A stretch of 9,498 nt of DNA from Synergistaceae bacterium (GTDB lineage: Bacteria > Synergistota > Synergistia > Synergistales > Aminobacteriaceae), in NCBI GenBank assembly GCA_031289165.1, contig JAITPZ010000088.1, positions 1-9,498 on the forward strand, in the 5' to 3' direction. Made by a program: the position numbers and the translations under genes. Below the pieces are notes generated by a model that worked only from the letters and a program-made list of their open reading frames with translations, ran no database searches and had not been told where the DNA came from. Positions 6,105 to 9,498 of this stretch are shown piece by piece. Every line of letters begins with the position of its first letter. The stretch's first letter is position 1.

Positions 6105-6791
6105 ATGGGAAAACTTTTCGACATCGCCCTGGTTTTTGAGTATATGCCGGCCATCTTCTCGCGTGTCTCCGTTACGCTTTTGATCGTGTCCGTCTCTGTC
6201 GTTGGAGGAACACTGCTGGGGTTCCTGCTGGCGGCGGTCCGGCTTTACAGGATGCCCCTGCTCAACGGCGCGGCCGTGTTCTACATTTCCTTCGTCAGGG
6301 GAACGCCGGTGATCATCCAAATGTTCATCGTCTACTACGCTCTCCCCATCCTCCTGAGCCAGGTTGACATCAACATCAACCGATGGAACAAGCTGTATTT
6401 CGTGTTGATTTCCTACGCGCTGAACAACGCGGCGTTCATGGCGGAGATCATCCGGTCGGCCATCGCCAGCGTTCCCGTGGGCCAGACGGAGGCGGCCCAT
6501 TCGGTGGGGTTGAGCGGATTCCAGGCGCTTCGCCGGATCGTGCTGCCCCAGGCATTTTGCACGGCCTTCCCCGCTTTCGGAACGCGGGTCGTCGGAGCCC
6601 TTCAGGACACCTCCCTCGCCTTCACCCTGGGCATCCTGGACATGCTGGGCCAGGCGCAGGCCATAGGCGTCCGCACCTACCACGTCCTGGAGGGCTACGT
6701 GGCGGTCGCCCTGTTTTTCATCGCGGCAAGCCTGCTGCTGGAAAAGGGGTTTGCCTGGGCCGGGAAAAAATTGCTTCCGAACGCGGGGTGA
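6105..6791 (+). CDS. Polar amino-acid ABC transporter permease 1 (TcyL-like)
   Basis: This inner-membrane permease belongs to the His/Glu/Gln/cystine family (HEQRo type) and has 228 residues. Seen: hydrophobic helices near 21-45, 55-83, 96-115, 153-180 and 195-216; the family motif FVRGTPVIIQ at 63-72; and the ATPase-coupling loop VPVGQTEAAHSVGL...ALRRIVLPQA at 123-150. NRWNKLYFVLISYALNNAAF (92-111) and GILDMLGQAQA near the end resemble TcyL/YtmL permeases. The start at 6105 lacks a good ribosome site, consistent with coupling to the short upstream ORF or simply low expression. The second permease gene follows after 4 bases. Confidence 0.92.
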   Translation: MGKLFDIALVFEYMPAIFSRVSVTLLIVSVSVVGGTLLGFLLAAVRLYRMPLLNGAAVFYISFVRGTPVIIQMFIVYYALPILLSQVDININRWNKLYFVLISYALNNAAFMAEIIRSAIASVPVGQTEAAHSVGLSGFQALRRIVLPQAFCTAFPAFGTRVVGALQDTSLAFTLGILDMLGQAQAIGVRTYHVLEGYVAVALFFIAASLLLEKGFAWAGKKLLPNAG

Positions 6792-6795
6792 GCGT

Positions 6796-7512
6796 GTGAC
6801 TTTCGATGCCAGTTATATTTTAGTTTCTTTGAAAGTGGCGCTGCGCTACCTGCACGTCACGTTGCTGTTGTCCGTGATTCCTCTCCTCGCGGGCATCGCC
6901 CTGGGCACGCCGATTGCCGTGTGCCGAAAATTTCGCATGCGCTTCACCTCTCAGGCGGCGGGCGTCCTGATTCCGACCCTGAGGGGCATTCCCCTCGTGC
7001 TCTACGTCCTCATCCTGAACTTCCTGATCCTGAAACCCCTGGACATGCTGGCGCAGCACTACGCCTGGGCGGACAGGCTGCGAATGATGAATTCGATCCA
7101 TATCGGAATCGTCGCCATGTCCGCCTACGCGACGGTCACGATATCCGAGACGATGCGCAGCGCGCTGAACTCCGTGCCGGACGGGCAGTACGAGGCCTGC
7201 TTTTCCGTAGGGCTGACCCGGGGCCAGGCCCTGCGGAGGATCGTCATGCCCCAGGCCCTGGCCTTCGCCGTTCCGGTGCTCTGCAACAACTTCATCGGGC
7301 TCATCAAGGGTTCCTCCATCGTCTACGTGATCGCGATTTTGGACGTCCTGAACGGGGCGATGAGCTCGGCGCAGATCAACTATCGCTTTCTCGAGGCCTA
7401 CATCGCGGCCGCCCTGATCTACTGGGTTCTCTGTATCTCCGTGGAGCGGGCGTCCTGGCTTCTGGAGAGACGCCTCAGGCGGCACCGGGCCGAACTGACG
7501 ACCCGCGGCTGA
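6796..7512 (+). CDS. Polar amino-acid ABC transporter permease 2 (TcyM-like)
   Basis: This is a second, non-identical permease of the same family. The two permeases probably form a heterodimeric channel, as in TcyL/TcyM or HisQ/HisM. With a GTG start at 6796 the protein has 238 residues. This start is chosen because GGGGTGAG (6785-6792) precedes it and the hydrophobic N-terminus begins there; a TTG at 6751 would run 45 bases back, mostly inside the previous gene. Seen: LRGIPLVLYVLILNF at 62-76, coupling loop VPDGQYEACFSVGL...ALRRIVMPQA at 127-154, and helices near 20-43, 67-80, 102-119, 156-178 and 198-215. It has a longer periplasm-side insertion (80-100) than permease 1. The ATPase gene starts 38 bases downstream. 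Confidence 0.9.
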   Translation: MTFDASYILVSLKVALRYLHVTLLLSVIPLLAGIALGTPIAVCRKFRMRFTSQAAGVLIPTLRGIPLVLYVLILNFLILKPLDMLAQHYAWADRLRMMNSIHIGIVAMSAYATVTISETMRSALNSVPDGQYEACFSVGLTRGQALRRIVMPQALAFAVPVLCNNFIGLIKGSSIVYVIAILDVLNGAMSSAQINYRFLEAYIAAALIYWVLCISVERASWLLERRLRRHRAELTTRG

Positions 7513-7550
7513 TTTTCGTCAAAACTGTTTTGTAAGAGGGGGAAAACGCA

Positions 7551-8303
7551 TTGATTCGAGTCAGGGACGCGCGCAAGTCCTTCGGAAAGAACGAGGTGCT
7601 CAGGGGAGTGAGCCTGGACGTGAAAAAAGGCGAGGTGGTGGTCATTCTGGGGCCCAGCGGCTCCGGAAAGACGACGCTTTTGCGGTGCATCAATTTTCTG
7701 GAGAACGCCGACGACGGCGAACTGACTATCGGGGACCTTTCGGTTCGGTTCAAACACGCCACCAAAAGGGAAATCCTGAGCGTCCGCAGAAGAACCGCGA
7801 TGGTCTTTCAGAACTACAACCTCTTCAACAATAAAAACGCGCTGGAAAACGTCATGGAGGGACTGGTCACGGCCAGGGGGATACCGGTCTCCGAGGCGCG
7901 CGAAACGGCAAAAAGGGAGCTCGACAAGGTCGGACTGAGCGATAAATACGAGGCCTGGCCCTCTCAGCTTTCCGGCGGACAGCAGCAGCGCGTCGCCATC
8001 GCGCGCGCCGTGTCCCTGAATCCCGAGGTGATCCTTTTCGACGAGCCGACCTCCGCCCTGGACCCGGAGCTGGTGGGCGAGGTTCTGGCGGTCATGCGCG
8101 ACGTCGCCCGCGAGGGAATCACCATGGTCGTGGTCACGCACGAAATGTCCTTCGCCAGCGACATCGCCGACCATGTCGTGTTCATGGACGGAGGCGTCAT
8201 CGTGGAGGAGGGTACGCCGAGAGAGATCTTCACCCGGCCGAAGGAGCAGAGAACCCGGCAGTTCCTGGACAGGATTCTTTTGAAGTACGACTACGCGATA
8301 TGA
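7551..8303 (+). CDS. Polar amino-acid ABC transporter ATP-binding protein (TcyN/GlnQ type)
   Basis: This is the ATPase of the amino-acid importer, 250 residues. Motifs are complete: Walker A GPSGSGKTT at 34-42, Q-loop MVFQNYNLFNNKNALENVMEGL at 84-105 (Gln87), signature LSGGQQQR at 140-147, Walker B ILFDEPTSALDPE at 161-173, and switch His197 in THEM, which is diagnostic of amino-acid ATPases. LFNNKNALENVMEGL resembles TcyN/YtmN. The start codon is TTG, supported by AGAGGGGG at 7535-7542 and by alignment of the N-terminal beta-strand. It is the last gene of the cluster. I see no clear Rho-independent terminator in the 147 bases that follow. Confidence 0.94.
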   Translation: MIRVRDARKSFGKNEVLRGVSLDVKKGEVVVILGPSGSGKTTLLRCINFLENADDGELTIGDLSVRFKHATKREILSVRRRTAMVFQNYNLFNNKNALENVMEGLVTARGIPVSEARETAKRELDKVGLSDKYEAWPSQLSGGQQQRVAIARAVSLNPEVILFDEPTSALDPELVGEVLAVMRDVAREGITMVVVTHEMSFASDIADHVVFMDGGVIVEEGTPREIFTRPKEQRTRQFLDRILLKYDYAI

Positions 8304-8362
8304 TCCTGATAGAATTTAATGTCAGTGGAGGGAAGCACCCGACCGAGCGCCCGGGGAGAACT

Positions 8363-8373
8363 CAGGAGTCCTG
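8363..8373. promoter_or_regulatory. 11-base palindrome upstream of the DUF1847 gene
   Basis: CAGGA-G-TCCTG forms a perfect palindrome around one central base, 25 bases before the candidate -35 box at 8399. It could be an operator half-site or simply chance; nothing else in the window repeats it. Confidence 0.2.
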
Positions 8374-8398
8374 TTAAAATACGATAAAGCGAGGTTTT

Positions 8399-8426
8399 TT
8401 GACATGAAATGTTATTGTACGATGAT
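8399..8426 (+). promoter_or_regulatory. Candidate promoter of the DUF1847 gene
   Basis: TTGACA at 8399-8404 matches the sigma70 -35 consensus exactly. GATGAT at 8421-8426 (four of six matches to TATAAT) lies 16 bases downstream. Transcription would start near 8433, shortly before the ribosome site at 8439-8444. This would make the upstream in-frame ATG at 8409 non-transcribed and supports the start at 8451. Confidence 0.45.
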
Positions 8427-8450
8427 ACACCCTGCAACGAGGTGCGGACG

Positions 8451-9125
8451 ATGAGCAAGCCCTCTTCCCATTCCCTGAACTGCGCGGATTGTGCGGTCGG
8501 CAACTGCGGAAAGCTCCTGAAATCGTTTCCCGACTTCTGCCTGACCACGAAGACCCCCCGGGAAACCGTGGAAAACGTGGTGAGCCGCTACATCAAAAGC
8601 CCGAAGGACCGGAAGATCGCCATCGCGTCGGCCACGATCGAATGCGACTACTACGGCAGGGCCACTCGTGTGGAGGAGATCCTGCTCTTCATCAGGGCGA
8701 TGGGCTACAAAAAGGTGGGCGTCGCCACCTGTGTGGGCCTCCTGAGCGAGTGCAACCGGTTCGCGAAGATCGCCAGGGCCAAGGGCATCGATATCTACGG
8801 CGTGGCCTGCAAGGTGGGGGCGGTGGACAAGACGGTGATCGGGCTCACGGAGGACCAGAAGCTGTCCCCCGGCACTCACGAGTCCATGTGTAATCCCATT
8901 CTCCAGGCCGAACTGCTGAACGAGCAGAAGACGGAACTCAACATCGTCATTGGCCTGTGCGTCGGTCACGACAGCCTCTTCATAAAGCACTCGAAGGCCC
9001 CGGTGACCTACCTGGTCGTGAAGGACAGGGTGCTCTGCCACAACCCCGCCGCGGCCCTCTATGGCGCGGACGGCTACTACAGAAGGCTCCTGACCCCGGA
9101 CCTGCCCGAGCCCGCCAGTCGGTAA
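8451..9125 (+). CDS. DUF1847 family putative metal-binding protein
   Basis: This is an uncharacterised family annotated as metal-binding (DUF1847/COG4887); no reaction is known to me. The 224 residues are probably cytoplasmic, with no signal peptide or membrane segment. The N-terminus holds a four-cysteine cluster, NCADCAVGNCGK...FPDFC (Cys11, Cys14, Cys19, Cys30), suited to zinc or an iron-sulfur cluster. The body has further conserved-looking Cys in ECDYYGR, GVATCVGLLSEC, YGVACKVG, SMCNP, GLCVGHDSLF and VLCHNP, alternating with beta-strands of a Rossmann-like pattern. The ATG at 8451 is chosen over 8409 because GAGGTG (8439-8444) precedes it and a candidate promoter overlaps 8409. It probably forms its own transcript. 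A role in metal, sulfur or redox handling is only suggested by its cysteines and neighbours. Confidence 0.85.
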   Translation: MSKPSSHSLNCADCAVGNCGKLLKSFPDFCLTTKTPRETVENVVSRYIKSPKDRKIAIASATIECDYYGRATRVEEILLFIRAMGYKKVGVATCVGLLSECNRFAKIARAKGIDIYGVACKVGAVDKTVIGLTEDQKLSPGTHESMCNPILQAELLNEQKTELNIVIGLCVGHDSLFIKHSKAPVTYLVVKDRVLCHNPAAALYGADGYYRRLLTPDLPEPASR

Positions 9126-9249
9126 GCCCCGTGCGTCTCGCCACGCGTTCCGGCGCCTGAATTTCGTGATGAAGAGGATTGAATGCCCCCTTCCCGATGC
9201 AGCCACGCGGACATTTTCTCGGACGAATTGCGGGAAAGCCTGGTTACAA

Positions 9250-9277
9250 TTGACAAAAAAGGCATTGCTGATATAAT
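9250..9277 (+). promoter_or_regulatory. Consensus sigma70 promoter for tRNA-Val
   Basis: TTGACA (9250-9255) and TATAAT (9272-9277) both match consensus perfectly, with a 16-base spacer and an extended -10 (TGA before TATAAT). The start would fall near 9284, about 17 bases before the mature tRNA. This is a very strong promoter, typical of stable RNA genes. Confidence 0.9.
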
Positions 9278-9300
9278 TTTTTTCCGTTGATGCCATAGAT

Positions 9301-9375
9301 GGGTGATTAGTTCAGAGGTAGAACGCTTCCTTGACACGGAAGAGGCCAGAGGTTCAATTCCTCTATCACCCACCA
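9301..9375 (+). tRNA. tRNA-Val (anticodon GAC)
   Basis: A complete cloverleaf can be drawn. Acceptor GGGTGAT (9301-9307) pairs with ATCACCC (9365-9371); the D stem is GTTC/GAAC (9310-9313/9321-9324); the anticodon stem is CTTCC/GGAAG (9326-9330/9338-9342) with loop TTGACAC and anticodon GAC at 9333-9335; the variable loop has 5 bases; the T stem is AGAGG/CCTCT (9348-9352/9360-9364) with TTCAATT loop. The discriminator is A at 9372 and CCA is encoded (9373-9375). It reads GUC and GUU valine codons. It is a single tRNA gene with its own promoter and terminator. Confidence 0.97.
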
Positions 9376-9386
9376 AGAGATAGCAA

Positions 9387-9417
9387 GGGTTTACGAGATT
9401 TTTCGTAAGCCCTTTTT
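9387..9417 (+). terminator. Rho-independent terminator of tRNA-Val
   Basis: A 10-bp stem (9387-9396 with 9403-9412, one G-U) with a 6-base loop is followed by TTTTT (9413-9417) and more T-rich sequence. It begins 12 bases after the CCA end. The remaining 80 bases of the window are AT-rich, with no recognisable gene. Confidence 0.88.
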
Positions 9418-9498
9418 CTTTTCCCTTGTTCTGTATTTGTTCTAAAGAAAAGAAACCAAAAGAGATCCCCTCGGCAAAAGATCGACGAAAAAGAACAG

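Noticed and set aside
3663..7662. 20-base exact repeat at 3663-3682 and 7643-7662
   Set aside because: Both copies encode the Walker A region of the two ABC ATPases; protein conservation and shared codon preference explain it.
5..8395. 13-base repeat GATAAAGCGAGGT at 5-17 and 8383-8395
   Set aside because: One shared 13-mer is expected about this often by chance in 9.5 kb, and the copies sit at different distances from their gene starts.
9077..9376. Minus-strand ORF containing GDRGIEPLASSVSRKRSTSEL
   Set aside because: This is the well-known false protein produced by translating the antisense strand of a tRNA gene; it covers tRNA-Val at 9301-9375.
9376..9498. Possible integration site or mobile-element edge after tRNA-Val
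   Set aside because: The tRNA 3' end is followed by its terminator. No duplicated tRNA tail, integrase gene or long repeat is visible in the bases available.

Overview
The window looks like a stretch of a diderm bacterial chromosome with moderately high GC. Both solute-binding proteins carry classical Sec signal peptides ending in A-x-A and have no lipobox, which suggests periplasmic binding proteins and an outer membrane. Synergistota is my best guess at the phylum, from overall protein flavour and the DUF1847 gene, but this is low confidence. All protein genes lie on the + strand. I see no insertion sequence, integrase, phage gene or CRISPR array.

Layout: (1) 19-2035, two adjacent PP-loop ATP pyrophosphatases that handle sulfur: mnmA (tRNA U34 2-thiolation) and a LarE-type sulfur transferase. 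They are separated by 115 bases containing two back-to-back hairpins. (2) 2036-2541, a 506-base stretch without a recognised gene. Its second half can fold into a long three-helix RNA followed by an intrinsic terminator and the Shine-Dalgarno of the next gene. A 33-codon ORF with a Cys-rich, ThiC-like motif overlaps it. (3) 2542-5142, an NMT1/SsuA/TauA-type ABC importer (binding protein, ATPase, permease). (4) 5221-8303, a polar amino-acid ABC importer most like the TcyJKLMN cystine systems (binding protein, two permeases, ATPase), with a stem-loop and a possible 18-codon upstream ORF between the binding protein and first permease. (5) 8451-9125, a cysteine-rich DUF1847 protein with its own candidate promoter. 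(6) 9301-9375, tRNA-Val(GAC) with a consensus promoter and a strong terminator.

Working together: a possible sulfur theme runs through the window (thiolation enzyme, LarE sulfur donor, a sulfonate/NMT1-type importer, a cystine-type importer). Substrates cannot be fixed from sequence, so this is inference. The most interesting object is the structured leader at 2362-2535. The closing strand of its basal helix can pair either with its aptamer-like partner or, with one bulged base, with the Shine-Dalgarno of the binding-protein gene. This is the signature of a riboswitch-like switch. I cannot assign it to a known class.
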